DNA from: Verrucomicrobiota bacterium
Lineage (GTDB): Bacteria > Verrucomicrobiota > Verrucomicrobiia > Limisphaerales > J093
Direction of reading: 5' to 3'
Assembly: GCA_029556615.1 (NCBI GenBank)
Contig: JAKQDD010000249.1
Coordinates: 62,001 to 126,000 of the forward strand
DNA: 64,000 bases
Shown: positions 1 through 12,011 of the stretch, piece by piece
Layout: the number at the start of each line of letters is the position of its first letter
Position numbering within the stretch: position 1 is the stretch's first letter
Translations under genes and position numbers: made by a program
Notes under the pieces: model-generated
Databases searched by the model: none
The model's input: only the letters and a program-made list of their open reading frames with translations
What the model was told of the DNA's origin: nothing

Positions 1-2778
<2,778 letters not shown>

Positions 2779-2793
2779 CCGTAGTCAGGCTGG

Positions 2794-2836
2794 ATTGGGG
2801 ATTAGGGATTGGGGATTTGAGATTTGACGTTGATTG
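2794..2836 (+). repeat. short G-rich degenerate repeat (GGGATTnGGGATT)
   Basis: The 97-base gap between the RND gene and the DUF1080 gene holds a run of GGGGATT, AGGGATT, GGGGATT and GAGATTTGA units. It looks like a degenerate 7-base tandem repeat with four G-runs spaced by 3-4 bases. No hairpin terminator is evident. Confidence 0.5.
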
Positions 2837-2875
2837 GGGCTTGGCAGGGGGCCGTGTTGGGCGTATGAGCAGGTC

Positions 2876-3553
2876 ATGTCGACACGAAGGCTTGTGGGGC
2901 TTCTGATGGCGTTGGGAGTGGGGTCAGGCTTGGCCGGTGAGCCGGAGGCGACCTCGGGTCTCTTCAACGGCCGGGATCTGACCGGTTGGGTCCAGCACGG
3001 GGGCAAGGCCAAGTACCGGGTCGAGGACGGACAGATCATTGGTCAGACCGTGCCCAAGACGCCGAACTCCTTTCTATGCACGGTGCGGGCGTACACGAAT
3101 TTCGTTCTCGAACTGGAGTTCAAGCCGACGCCGGGTTTGAACTCGGGGGTGCAGGTGCGGAGCGAGGTGTTTGACGAGGCGCGCACGGTGACGGCGGGGG
3201 ATCGCACCGTGAAGATACCTGCGGGCCGGGTTCACGGGTACCAGGTCGAGATTGATCCGAGCGCGCGGGCGTGGACCGGGGGCATTTACGACGAGGGCCG
3301 CCGCGGCTGGCTGCAGGACTTGAAGGAGAACGAGCCGGCGCGGAAGGCCTTTCGGGCGGGCGATTGGAACCAGTTGCGGATCGAATGCCGCGGCGATCGG
3401 CTTCGGACATGGCTGAACGGTGTGCCGGCGGCCGACTTAAAGGACGCGATGACGCCTGCGGGTTTCATCGCGCTTCAGGTGCATGGGGTGGGAGACCGGA
3501 CCGAGCCGCTCGAGATCCGTTGGCGGAGGCTGGTGATTCGCGAGCTGCCGTAA
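2876..3553 (+). CDS. secreted DUF1080 (LamG-like fold) protein
   Basis: 225 residues if started at the ATG at 2876. That start gives a clean signal peptide (MSTRRLVGLLMALGVGSGLA) and has AGCAGG just upstream; an upstream in-frame ATG at 2834 would put 14 non-signal residues in front. The mature part is a single DUF1080 domain: LFNGRDLTGW at its start, then GQIIGQT, VRSEVF, VHGYQVEID, YDEGRRGWL and FIALQVHG. This family is annotated as 3-keto-disaccharide hydrolase and is abundant in Verrucomicrobiota and Planctomycetota. It probably acts on sugars outside the cytoplasm, but no substrate can be assigned here. The TAA stop is the first triplet of the inverted repeat at 3551-3593. Confidence 0.87.
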   Translation: MSTRRLVGLLMALGVGSGLAGEPEATSGLFNGRDLTGWVQHGGKAKYRVEDGQIIGQTVPKTPNSFLCTVRAYTNFVLELEFKPTPGLNSGVQVRSEVFDEARTVTAGDRTVKIPAGRVHGYQVEIDPSARAWTGGIYDEGRRGWLQDLKENEPARKAFRAGDWNQLRIECRGDRLRTWLNGVPAADLKDAMTPAGFIALQVHGVGDRTEPLEIRWRRLVIRELP

Positions 3554-3593
3554 GGGTCTGTGGGAAGAGGAAATCCGGTTTGCACAGACCCCG
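3551..3593. repeat. inverted repeat GGGTCTGTG...CACAGACCC at DUF1080 stop
   Basis: Perfect 9-base arms (3554-3562 and 3583-3591) around a 20-base loop, beginning exactly at the TAA stop of the upstream gene. It could be a transcription terminator, although no T-run follows. The right arm with its flank, CGGTTTGCACAGACCC, recurs almost identically at 19304-19318 (CGGTTGCACAGACCC), where it is followed by TTA. This suggests a small dispersed element whose ends read TAAGGGTCTGTGC. Confidence 0.6.
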
Positions 3594-3639
3594 AGGGCTT
3601 GTGGGGGGGGGCGATGTCCGGTCGTGGCTAACGGGGGGC

Positions 3640-3818
3640 TAGTGTGGTGCTGCCTCGGACCTAACAAAGTCCGCGATCCCGTGAAGCCTCCCTGCCTTTC
3701 CGGACCCTCTCTTCCGCGCCTCGCTAATGGAGAGTCCTCGACGGAAGGTGGGGAGGTCTGGAACGGCGGGGGCCAAACTTGACCTGTTGACCACACATTC
3801 CACAAGTCGAGGACTCTA
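3640..3818 (+). mobile_element. composite inverted-repeat element, copy A (M1+M2)
   Basis: M1 spans 3640-3726: the left end is degraded (TAGTGTGG...), while the right end is intact (GCGCCTCGC then TA). M2 spans 3732-3818, with perfect ends GAGTCCTCGAC and GTCGAGGACTC, 85 bp inside, and TA at its right edge. The same unit in the same order is at 24201-24378 and 63713-63890. The TA at 3817-3818 plus the first M2 base forms the TAG stop of ftsK on the minus strand. No transposase is encoded. Confidence 0.85.
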
Positions 3819-6515
3819 GTGCGGCGAATCGGCGGCGTCATCCGGGGGACTGGCGGCATCCAGATCGATGAGGATGTCGCGCGGTTCGGCCCCCTTGCTG
3901 GGGCCGACGATGCCGCGGGCTTCGAGTTCATCCATGATGCGTGCGGCCCGGGTGTAGCCCAGGCGCAGCCGGCGCTGGAGGAGGGAGACACTGGCTTTCT
4001 GCTCGCTGCGGATGACCTCGATGCACTGCTGGATGACGTTCTCGTCTTCCTCGGGGCCCTGGCCGTTGTCGAGGACGGGTTTTGAGAGCTGCTGGTGGAT
4101 CTCCATCTCGTAGCTGGGCTTGCCCTGGCGGGTGATGAACTCGACGACGCCCTGGATTTCCGGATCGGTGATCAAGGCCCCCTGGGCGCGGATCAGCCGG
4201 GCGGAACCGGGCGGGACGTAGAGCATGTCGCCTTTGCCGAGGAGCTTGTCGGCGCCCATGGCATCGAGGATCGTGCGCGAATCGACCCGGGCGGCGACTT
4301 GGAACGCGATGCGGCAGGGGATGTTGGCTTTGATGATGCCGGTGATGACATCGACGCTGGGGCGCTGGGTGGCGACGATGCAGTGGATGCCGGCGGCCCG
4401 CGCCATTTGGGTGATGCGGGCGATGGCCATCTCGACGTCGGCCGGCGCCACGAGCATGAGATCCGCCAGTTCATCGATGATGACGACGATGTAGCTGAGC
4501 TTGTCCGGAATCACGATGTCGTCGTCGCGCGGGACGACGATTTCCTCGTCCACTTCCACGGCGAAACCGTCGGCGCCGGCTTCGATTTTCTCGCGGCGGG
4601 CGGTCAGCGGCAATTCGGGCTCGCGGCGGGGCAGCGGTTTGTCTTTGGGTCGATCATTGAAGGAGCGGATGTTGCGGACGCCGACGCGCGCGAAGATTTG
4701 GTAGCGCTTGTCCATCTCGGTTACGACCCAGCGCAGGGCGAGGATGACCTTCTTGGGGTCCGTCACCACGGGAACGACCAGATGCGGGAGCGCGTTGTAC
4801 TGCTGGAGCTCGACCACTTTGGGATCGATCATCACGAAGCGCAGTTGGTCCGGCCGGAAGCGGTAGAGGAGTGAGGCGACGATGGCGTTGATACAGACGG
4901 ACTTGCCCGAGCCGGTGCTCCCGGCGATGAGCAGATGGGGCATCTCGGTCAGGTCGGCGACGATGGGGTGTCCGTAGACATCCTTGCCGAGCGCGAGGGG
5001 CACCCGCGCTTTCGATGTCCGCCACTCCTCGGATTCCAGGAGCTCCCGGAGAACCACCTTGGATTTGACGGCATTGGGAACTTCGACGCCCACGGAGCTC
5101 TTGCCGGGGACGGGGGCGAGGATATGGATTCGCTCGGCCTTAAGGGCGGCGGCGATATTGTTGGTCAGGGCTGTGATTCGTTCGAGTTTGACGCCGGGGG
5201 CGGGGTGCAGTTCGTACCGGGTGATGGTGGGTCCCTTGGTGATATCGCCCAGGGCGACCTCGATACCGAACTGGGCGAGTGTCTGCTGCATAAGGCGCGC
5301 GTTGGCCATCAACTCCTCCCTCGACTCCGTGGGTTTTGTCGGAATCTCCGGCAGGCTCAACAGGCTCAGCGGCGGGAGTTGGTAATTGCCGATCTCCGGC
5401 GGCGCGGCCACGGCGATGGGCTTGGGTCGGCGCGCGGCAGCCCTGGGTTTGGGGGCGGCGGGCTGGCTTGGGGTCGGGGCTGGGTTGGGTTCGGCTGGCT
5501 CCAGGGCGGTGTCGGCAGCGGGAGAAGCGGGTTCGTCCTCGGCGACCTTGGGGGACGCGGCGGGCGCCTCGCGGGCGACTTCATGGGCGGGGATCACCTC
5601 GGTCGGCGGTTCCGGCTCCGGGTCAGGTTCGAGGGGCTTGTCGGGTTTGCCGGGCGCGGTGGCGGGCTTGCGAGCTGCGGACGGCGGGATGTGGGGCACG
5701 CTCAAGTCGCGGACGGTGGGTTCGGGGACCGGCTTGAGGTCGGGTCCGAGGCCGGCGCGGGTGGCCAGCGGCGCAGGTTGGGGTGTTGGGGTCTCGGGTG
5801 CGGTCTCGGCGAGCTTACGTTCAAGTTCGCGGGCTTCGGCTTCGAGTTCGCGGGCGCGGCGGGCGAGAGCCCGTTCGTTGCGGGATGCGTCGAACGCGGC
5901 TTTAAGGCGGCTGATCACCGAGCGGAACCACTCGCCGATTTGGAAGTGGGTGAGGCCGTAGAGGCAGATCAGCCAGAGGGTGGCGAAGAGGATGGCTGCT
6001 CCGACCGTGCCGAAGTGGGCGAAGCAGAACCGGTTCAAGTTCATGCCGAGGACGCCGCCGGCGCTGGGGGCGTTGAGATTCAGCGAGAGGCGCTCCATGA
6101 ATCCGGCTGCTGGGGCGGGGTGACCTTGGGCGAGGCGGGCGAGCGTGGTCTGGTTGGTTCCCCAGTCCAGGGCGGCGGCGCAGGTCAGCACGAGAAGGAT
6201 GGCCCAGGGCCAGCGCCGTCGCAGGTAATCGAGCGAGGGACTGAACTGGGCGGCGGCGAATCCGAGGAAGAGCACTGGGAGGAGGTAGGCGGCAGCGCCG
6301 CCTGTGAAGAAGAGGACGTTGGCGACGTTGGCGCCGATGCGTCCCGCCGCGTTGTGGGCGGGTTGGTTGGGTGGCTCACGATTGGCGGCGAGGTCGAACT
6401 TGTCGAAAGTGAACAGCGCTGCGGCCACCAGGAGGGCCAGACAAATGAGGACGATCCCCAAAACATCGCTGCCGCCGCGGCGCGCGGTGCCCTCGGCGGA
6501 GTTCTTCCGAGACAT
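3816..6515 (-). CDS. ftsK: FtsK/SpoIIIE DNA translocase
   Basis: 899 residues. Septum-located DNA pump that clears chromosome termini and activates dimer resolution at division. The N-terminus has about four membrane segments (residues ~20-200), starting GIVLICLALLVAAALF. A Pro/Ala/Glu-rich linker (~230-380) follows. The RecA-like motor has Walker A AGSTGSGKS near residue 530 and Walker B IVVIIDELADLML. The C-terminal winged-helix gamma domain (about the last 90 residues, RRLRLGYTRAARIMDELE) would read orienting DNA motifs. An acidic insert (VDEEIVVPRDDDIVIP) lies within the motor. The gene stands alone after wzc, 86 bases downstream. Its stop codon is formed at the edge of repeat copy A, so the last few codons may have been set by that insertion. 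Confidence 0.95.
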   Translation of the reverse strand: MSRKNSAEGTARRGGSDVLGIVLICLALLVAAALFTFDKFDLAANREPPNQPAHNAAGRIGANVANVLFFTGGAAAYLLPVLFLGFAAAQFSPSLDYLRRRWPWAILLVLTCAAALDWGTNQTTLARLAQGHPAPAAGFMERLSLNLNAPSAGGVLGMNLNRFCFAHFGTVGAAILFATLWLICLYGLTHFQIGEWFRSVISRLKAAFDASRNERALARRARELEAEARELERKLAETAPETPTPQPAPLATRAGLGPDLKPVPEPTVRDLSVPHIPPSAARKPATAPGKPDKPLEPDPEPEPPTEVIPAHEVAREAPAASPKVAEDEPASPAADTALEPAEPNPAPTPSQPAAPKPRAAARRPKPIAVAAPPEIGNYQLPPLSLLSLPEIPTKPTESREELMANARLMQQTLAQFGIEVALGDITKGPTITRYELHPAPGVKLERITALTNNIAAALKAERIHILAPVPGKSSVGVEVPNAVKSKVVLRELLESEEWRTSKARVPLALGKDVYGHPIVADLTEMPHLLIAGSTGSGKSVCINAIVASLLYRFRPDQLRFVMIDPKVVELQQYNALPHLVVPVVTDPKKVILALRWVVTEMDKRYQIFARVGVRNIRSFNDRPKDKPLPRREPELPLTARREKIEAGADGFAVEVDEEIVVPRDDDIVIPDKLSYIVVIIDELADLMLVAPADVEMAIARITQMARAAGIHCIVATQRPSVDVITGIIKANIPCRIAFQVAARVDSRTILDAMGADKLLGKGDMLYVPPGSARLIRAQGALITDPEIQGVVEFITRQGKPSYEMEIHQQLSKPVLDNGQGPEEDENVIQQCIEVIRSEQKASVSLLQRRLRLGYTRAARIMDELEARGIVGPSKGAEPRDILIDLDAASPPDDAADSPH

Positions 6516-6601
6516 GGATTGAATGTAAGACCGCTCAGCGGAACTGCAACGAGGAAGTCACATCCGCCCGGGAATCGGCCTCGATGGGGTGAGGCGGCCG
6601 T

Positions 6602-8791
6602 TCAGGCTTTCTTGGCCGGGGTCTTGTCCGCCGTCGCCGCGGCGGAAGCCGGTGCGGCGGTTGTCTTACTTTCACCCCGGGCGCGGTAGTAACTCGAGTA
6701 GTAGCGATTCTGGTAGTAGTAGTACGAGTAGTAGTACGAATCGCGGCCCTCGAAATCGATGTCGTTGAGCACCACGCCGCAGATGTGAATGCCGGCGTCC
6801 TGGAGGCGCTGGACTGTGCGACGGGCGTGTTCGCGGCGGATCTTGTTGAACTTGGTGACGAAGACCACGCCGTCGGCCATGGCGGAGAGGACGAGCGGGT
6901 CGCTGACCGCGGAGATGGGGGGGCAATCCATGATCACGCGGTCGTAGCGGCGGCTGATTTCCTGCATGAACTGCATCATGCGGCGCGAGCCAAGGAGCTC
7001 CGAGGGTTGGGATGGGGAGGGGCCGCAGCAGATGACGTCCAGGTTGGGGACCTCGGTGGTGTGGATCAGTTCATCGATGCTGTTGGTCTTCTCGGTGAGA
7101 TAGGCTGAGAGGCCGACGGGGCTATGGAGCTGGAAGGCCTTGTGGACGGACGGCCGACGCATGTCGGAGTCGAGCAGGAGCGTCTTCAGTCCGGTCTGCG
7201 CCATGACGATGGCCACGTTGGACGCGACCAGGGATTTGCCCTCCGAGGGGATAGTGCTGGTGACGGTGAGGACGCGGAGTTTGTCGGCCTTGCTGCCGAG
7301 GGCGATCGCGGCGCGCACGGTGCGGAAGCTCTCCGCGGCGTTGGATTGCGGATGGAGATGCGCCTGCAAATCGCGCTCGACCACGCTGTTCGACTTGATG
7401 TTCGGGACGTAGCCCAGGAACGGGAGGTGAAGGTAGGTCTCGACGTCGTCCTGGCTCTTGATGGAGTCGTCGAGGTAATTGACGAAGAACGCGAGCCCGA
7501 TGGCAATGGCGAGGCCGCCGACCGCCCCGAGGATTAGGGTGAGAGCGATGCGGGGCTTGACCGGAATGGTGGGGGGCGCGGCGGGGTCGATCACGCGGAT
7601 GTTGTTGGGTTTGTCCTTTTGGACCAGTTCAATCTCCTTCATCTTGGTGAGGACGGTATTGAAGAGGGCCTTGCTGGTCTCGGCCTTGCGCATGAGGACG
7701 TCGTACTGGGTCTTGGCCGCATTCCAGTCCATCTGGCGCTGCTCCCATTCCTTGACGTTGGCGTTGAGGTTCTCCTCTGCGGCCTTGGCGAGGGCTACCT
7801 CGGCCCGGAGCGTGTCGACCACCTGTTGCGTGGCGTGATCCAAGGCCCGCTGGGTCTCCTCCAACCGAGTACGGGCTTCAATCACCGACGGGTGCTTGTC
7901 CTTGTAGCGCTCGAGGAGTACGGCGAGATCTCTCTCCGTGCTGATAATGGTCATCTGCAGCGAGCTGACTTTCGCGTCAGCCGCTATGGTTGGGAATGTA
8001 TGGAGTGGTTTACCAGCCTTGATATGCCTGTCCAATTCATCAAAGGAGGTCTGGGCGGTCTGGGCGCGGGCCTTCATTTCCGCGTACTTGGCCTGGGCGG
8101 TGCTCAGGGAATCAGCGATCAAATTGAAGTTTGCATCGAGAGAGACGAACTTGGCGGTCATCCGGTAGTTTTGGATTTCCTCCTCGGCCTTGGCGACGTC
8201 GCGTTCGAGGCCGTTGGCCTGGCTCTTGAGGAAGAAGAGCATGTCCAGCGTTCGCTTTTGGCGGAGCACAGTGTTTTGCTCGATGAAATCGTTGACGAGG
8301 GTGTTGGCGATGTTGGCGGCCTTCTGAGGGCTGGTATGTTGCACGCTGACCTCGACAAGGCGGGTCATCCGGATGGGGGCCACGGTGATGTCGTCGGTGA
8401 CCTCTTTGGCGATATCCAACTCCTTGGCGTACCGGGGGTCTTCGGCCAGCTTCTCCTTCTTGATCACGGTCTCGATGAGGGATCGGCTCAGGAGGTTCTT
8501 GTACTGGGTCTGGAGGTAATCCTGGTCCATGGCGCCCAGGGACATGATCGCCTGACCCAGATTCAATGAGGAATCGGTCTCCCGGTCGATTTGGACGCGG
8601 GTCGAGGCTTCGTATACGCGGGGCGCCTTGTAGAGGTAGACGAGGCAGAGGACGAATACGGAGACGAACGCCGCGATGACGAGCCAGCGACGCTCGAGGA
8701 CCACGTGCCAGTAGTGCCTCAGGTTCAGGTTCGCGGCGGGGGCCGCGGCCTCGAAGGTCTCGTTGGTGGCGGTTTGCGGGTAGTAGGCCAT
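6602..8791 (-). CDS. Wzc-type polysaccharide co-polymerase / tyrosine autokinase
   Basis: 729 residues. Inner-membrane protein controlling polymerisation and export of exopolysaccharide through a kinase cycle. The Wzz-like N-terminal part has a first membrane helix (WLVIAAFVSVFVLCLVYLY, ~35-53), a long periplasmic coiled coil (~150-410) and a second helix (LILGAVGGLAIAIGLAFFV, ~415). The cytoplasmic BY-kinase has Walker A STIPSEGKS (~510), Walker A' LLLDSDMRRPS and Walker B RVIMDCPPIS. The tail is strongly Tyr-rich (YYYSYYYYQNRYYSSYY) and then runs Ala/Lys-rich to the end. This tyrosine cluster is the usual autophosphorylation site. Six bases separate it from the Wza-like gene, so the two are co-transcribed. 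Confidence 0.93.
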   Translation of the reverse strand: MAYYPQTATNETFEAAAPAANLNLRHYWHVVLERRWLVIAAFVSVFVLCLVYLYKAPRVYEASTRVQIDRETDSSLNLGQAIMSLGAMDQDYLQTQYKNLLSRSLIETVIKKEKLAEDPRYAKELDIAKEVTDDITVAPIRMTRLVEVSVQHTSPQKAANIANTLVNDFIEQNTVLRQKRTLDMLFFLKSQANGLERDVAKAEEEIQNYRMTAKFVSLDANFNLIADSLSTAQAKYAEMKARAQTAQTSFDELDRHIKAGKPLHTFPTIAADAKVSSLQMTIISTERDLAVLLERYKDKHPSVIEARTRLEETQRALDHATQQVVDTLRAEVALAKAAEENLNANVKEWEQRQMDWNAAKTQYDVLMRKAETSKALFNTVLTKMKEIELVQKDKPNNIRVIDPAAPPTIPVKPRIALTLILGAVGGLAIAIGLAFFVNYLDDSIKSQDDVETYLHLPFLGYVPNIKSNSVVERDLQAHLHPQSNAAESFRTVRAAIALGSKADKLRVLTVTSTIPSEGKSLVASNVAIVMAQTGLKTLLLDSDMRRPSVHKAFQLHSPVGLSAYLTEKTNSIDELIHTTEVPNLDVICCGPSPSQPSELLGSRRMMQFMQEISRRYDRVIMDCPPISAVSDPLVLSAMADGVVFVTKFNKIRREHARRTVQRLQDAGIHICGVVLNDIDFEGRDSYYYSYYYYQNRYYSSYYRARGESKTTAAPASAAATADKTPAKKA

Positions 8792-8797
8792 GGGATT

Positions 8798-9373
8798 CTA
8801 GAACGCGCTTTCCCGGACCTCGATGGTGTCGCCGGGCTGGACCCAGATTCTCTTCGCGGGGTCGGTCTCCTTCTTGAGATCGTCGAGCTTGAATTTCTGC
8901 ATGACGCCGTTGTGGGTGTACTCGACGGTGTTCTTGGCTGTGCGGGTAGTGCCCCCCGCCATGGCAATGATGTCGAAGAGATCGAGCTTCTGGTCCGGGG
9001 GGAGCGAGATGGGTCCCGGGCGCAGCACCTGGCCGATGACCCGGACAAAGTCGGTCCTGTAGTCTCTTACGGAGACGATCACCTGCGGGTCGACGAAGTA
9101 GTCCTTCATGAGCAGTTCACGGAGGCGGACCCGCAGTTCAGCGGGCGTGAAGCCGGCCACCTCGACTTCCTCAAGGAAGGGGAACTGGATGGTGCCGACC
9201 GCCGCGACGCGGAATTCGGTCTGGAGGTCCTTCTCGCCGGTGATCGTGATGACGAGCAGATCGGAAGGGCCGATCTTGCGTTCGGATTCGTTGGTGCCCG
9301 GAGACTCGGCGGCGATGGCACCAAGACCGAGCAGGGCGGTCAGCAGGGCGGCACAGGTTCGAGGCAGTCTCAT
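8798..9373 (-). CDS. Wza-type polysaccharide export protein
   Basis: 191 residues. Has a signal peptide (MRLPRTCAALLTALLGLGAIAAES) and a Poly_export domain starting IGPSDLLVITITGE. An SLBB-like segment follows (FVRVIGQVLRPGPISLPPDQ), ending PGDTIEVRE. There is no lipobox Cys, and the protein is shorter than enterobacterial Wza (~380 residues), as is usual for single-SLBB versions. It should form the periplasmic/outer-membrane conduit for the polymer handled by the adjacent Wzc. It sits 14 bases after the barrel gene and 6 before wzc, so the three form one minus-strand operon. Confidence 0.9.
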   Translation of the reverse strand: MRLPRTCAALLTALLGLGAIAAESPGTNESERKIGPSDLLVITITGEKDLQTEFRVAAVGTIQFPFLEEVEVAGFTPAELRVRLRELLMKDYFVDPQVIVSVRDYRTDFVRVIGQVLRPGPISLPPDQKLDLFDIIAMAGGTTRTAKNTVEYTHNGVMQKFKLDDLKKETDPAKRIWVQPGDTIEVRESAF

Positions 9374-9387
9374 GGCGATTCAGCGAT

Positions 9388-10641
9388 TCAGTATCCGATG
9401 TTGACCATTAGCATAACCCGATTGCTGTCGTAGTCAACGGCCGTTCCGGAGCCGCCGGAGCTTCGGGAATAATCGTAGGAGAGTGAAGTCTGCAGCCACT
9501 CCAACAGGGAGTATCCGATGCGGAAATTGACACCAAAATGGTCATTAGAGAGGCCTTCGACGCCGCCTGTTTCGTAAGTGTTCACGCCGTAGCTGAATCC
9601 GAGCGAAAGGCCGACGGGGCGAACGTTGCCGATGGTCTGCGCGAGGTTGAGCGCGAACCGGTCGCCGACGTAAGCTGAGGCGTAGGCCTGAATCGACGCC
9701 GAACCGCTCCGATTGTAACTGAGCGTTGCGGTGGTCTTGTCGGTCAGTTTGGCGGTCACGGAGAGGTTGGCCGTCAGGGCGCCAAAGTCCCCTTGGTCGT
9801 CATCCCAGGTGTTCTGTTCGTAGCCAACCTGGGCGCTTCCGCTCAGACGATCGCTGATGGGGAATCCAACCCCGAAGGACACTCCGAGGGTGTCCATGTC
9901 GGGCGGTTTGGCCATGAGACTGAGATTGGGGTCGCTGGAAGTCTGCGCATAATGGACCTCGGTGAAGAGCCGGATCTTGGGGCGGACGAAATACCCGGCT
10001 CCGCCCACCAGACGCCAGGTTTCCTGGTCGTAGTACGCCCCGGGATCACGAAAGTCGGTGGCGTTGAAACTGAAGCTGCCGTGGCCTTCGATCTTCTCGG
10101 AGAATCGGTAACCCAGGTTCTGGGTCAGTCCGTACGCGATCCGCTCGACGGTGCTACTGCGAGTGAGTGCGCCTTGGTCGAAACTCTCGTATCCGCCGTA
10201 GACCGTGTCCATGAAGGCGAGGGTAAACGACGTCTGTGCGGACAGTCGGTTGCGCTGAAAGGCAGCGTTAAGGCCGAGGTTGTGGGACATGGCCGTGTCG
10301 AGGGACGGGGGTCCATCGTGGTACCAGAACTGACTGTACACGTAATTGAACGTGATGCGGTTTTCCGCGCCCTCCCGGCCCAAGCGGAGGGTGACCGATG
10401 GGGCCACCGTGGTACTGAATGCCGACTCCTTGTTCCCGCTTGCGGAGTACAACACGTTATCATCGTAGGTTTCGGAGATCGCCAGGTGCGGTTTGACGAC
10501 GACCGGGCCCACGCTGAAAGCCATGATATCCTTGGGCTCGAAGGCGTTGGCGCATGCTCCTGCCATGATAACGCCCGATAGGGCGATACGGGATGCCGAG
10601 GGGCGCCTGGGGCGGTGGCGAGGCTTAGGGTCTGCTCTCAT
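9388..10641 (-). CDS. outer-membrane beta-barrel protein of polysaccharide locus
   Basis: About 417 residues from the ATG at 10641; an upstream ATG at 10678-10680 would add 13 basic residues. A long basic N-region precedes a hydrophobic stretch (IALSGVIMAGACANAF). The rest is alternating polar/aromatic strands ending VMLMVNIGY, with the C-terminal aromatic expected of an outer-membrane barrel. Similar barrels are common beside Wza/Wzc genes in this phylum and may be the outer-membrane exit, but that role is inferred from context. First gene of the operon. Divergent from mreB, with a 291-base shared upstream region. Confidence 0.75.
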   Translation of the reverse strand: MRADPKPRHRPRRPSASRIALSGVIMAGACANAFEPKDIMAFSVGPVVVKPHLAISETYDDNVLYSASGNKESAFSTTVAPSVTLRLGREGAENRITFNYVYSQFWYHDGPPSLDTAMSHNLGLNAAFQRNRLSAQTSFTLAFMDTVYGGYESFDQGALTRSSTVERIAYGLTQNLGYRFSEKIEGHGSFSFNATDFRDPGAYYDQETWRLVGGAGYFVRPKIRLFTEVHYAQTSSDPNLSLMAKPPDMDTLGVSFGVGFPISDRLSGSAQVGYEQNTWDDDQGDFGALTANLSVTAKLTDKTTATLSYNRSGSASIQAYASAYVGDRFALNLAQTIGNVRPVGLSLGFSYGVNTYETGGVEGLSNDHFGVNFRIGYSLLEWLQTSLSYDYSRSSGGSGTAVDYDSNRVMLMVNIGY

Positions 10642-10787
10642 GGTCGTACGTTGTGAGGGCCGCCCGGGCTGCCGGGTCATTGGAGTGTTGAGCGCAATTC
10701 CCTCCCTGGGCTGGGAGAAACCACTTCCACACGAAAGGTTTGCTGTTGCTGCGGTTCCGGCTCACGCACTGGTTGACGCTTCTCTTC

Positions 10788-10849
10788 TGCCCGGGCCCAA
10801 CGAGGCCGGCTCGACACTGGGGGGAGCATCGGGGAACAGGGCCCGGGCA
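10788..10849. repeat. 11-bp perfect inverted repeat upstream of mreB
   Basis: TGCCCGGGCCC at 10788-10798 pairs exactly with GGGCCCGGGCA at 10839-10849 across 40 bases. It lies between the divergent barrel operon and mreB. It could be a structured leader for the barrel transcript or a binding site. No T-run adjoins it, so a simple terminator is unlikely. Confidence 0.5.
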
Positions 10850-10878
10850 TGCAAGCGCGAAATGCGTCCGGTATAGTC

Positions 10879-10908
10879 TTGACCCGGTCGGGCAGGGGCC
10901 ACTATGGT
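10879..10908 (+). promoter_or_regulatory. candidate sigma70-type promoter of mreB cluster
   Basis: TTGACC (10879-10884), an 18-base spacer, then TATGGT (10903-10908), 24 bases before the mreB ATG. Good agreement with the -35/-10 consensus in a GC-rich background, and well placed. Inferred from sequence only. Confidence 0.45.
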
Positions 10909-10932
10909 TCGGCCCTGTGTTAGGCGGTTCTC

Positions 10933-11958
10933 ATGTTTGCGCAACTTAAGGGTCTGTTCTCCAACGACATTGGGATCGATCTCGGGACCGCGAACTCGCT
11001 TGTTTTTGTTCGGGACCGGGGGATCGTGTTGCGGGAGCCGTCCGTGGTCGCCATTCAGGCGGGCACGAACAACGTGCTTGCCGTTGGCGAAGAGGCCAAG
11101 CGAATGCTGGGCCGGACGCCGGGGAATATCATTGCCATTCGTCCGATGAAAGACGGCGTGATTGCCGACTTTGACGTGACGGGGGCGATGCTGCGGCACT
11201 TCATCCAGCGGGTTCACCACCGCAAGTTGATTGCTCCGCGGGTGGTGGTGGCGGTTCCCTCCGGCATCACGGAAGTCGAGAAGCGGGCGGTGAAGGACTC
11301 GGTGACGCACGCCGGGGCGCGGGAGGTCTACCTGATTGAGCAGCCGATGGCGTCCGCCATTGGCGTGGGGCTTCCCGTGCACGAGCCGGCCGGCAACATG
11401 ATTGTCGACATCGGCGGGGGCACCTGCGAGATGGCGATCATCTCGCTTGCGGGCATTGTGTTCAGCCGCAGCCTGCGGGTTGGCGGCGACGAGTTCGACG
11501 AGACCACGGTTGCGCACATGAAACGCGCCCACAATCTGATGATTGGCGAGCGCACGGCGGAGGAGATTAAGATCCGCATCGGATCGGCATATCCCTTGGA
11601 GCAGGAGCTGACCATGGATGTGAAGGGCCGGGACTTGAGCACCGGGCTTCCCAAGACCATCACAGTTCGCTCCGAGGAGATCCGGGAGGCATTGAAAGAG
11701 CCCCTCTCGAGTATTTTGGAGGCCATCCGCATCACCCTGGAACGGTGTCCGCCCGAGTTGGCGGCGGACCTTGTGGACCGGGGGATTGTCATGGCGGGCG
11801 GGGGCGCCCTGCTGCGGGGGATCGACCGGCTGGTGGCGGAGGAGACGTTTCTTCCGGTCCACATTGCCGACGACCCGCTGACGGCGGTGGCGGAAGGGAC
11901 TGGAAGGGTCCTCCAGGAGTTGTCTTTTCTGAAGCGAGTGGCTTCCTCCTCGAGCTAG
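10933..11958 (+). CDS. mreB: rod shape-determining actin homologue MreB
   Basis: 341 residues, the usual family length. Cytoplasmic actin-like ATPase whose membrane-bound filaments guide the elongation machinery. The ATP-binding phosphate-1 motif is near the N-terminus (IGIDLGTANSLV), phosphate-2 is NMIVDIGGGTCEMAI (~155-170), and the adenosine region is VMAGGGALLRGID (~290). First gene of the mreB-mreC-mreD-PBP2-rodA-rng cluster; 53 bases separate it from mreC. Confidence 0.97.
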   Translation: MFAQLKGLFSNDIGIDLGTANSLVFVRDRGIVLREPSVVAIQAGTNNVLAVGEEAKRMLGRTPGNIIAIRPMKDGVIADFDVTGAMLRHFIQRVHHRKLIAPRVVVAVPSGITEVEKRAVKDSVTHAGAREVYLIEQPMASAIGVGLPVHEPAGNMIVDIGGGTCEMAIISLAGIVFSRSLRVGGDEFDETTVAHMKRAHNLMIGERTAEEIKIRIGSAYPLEQELTMDVKGRDLSTGLPKTITVRSEEIREALKEPLSSILEAIRITLERCPPELAADLVDRGIVMAGGGALLRGIDRLVAEETFLPVHIADDPLTAVAEGTGRVLQELSFLKRVASSSS

Positions 11959-12011
11959 CCTGCTGCAGCGGGAGCCGTGCATTCGCCCCGAGAGAAACGA
12001 CGGGGTAATGA

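Noticed and set aside
6654..6760. Tyrosine-rich tail of the Wzc-like kinase as a sequencing or frame artefact
   Set aside because: A C-terminal tyrosine cluster is the expected autophosphorylation site of this kinase family, so it is ordinary.
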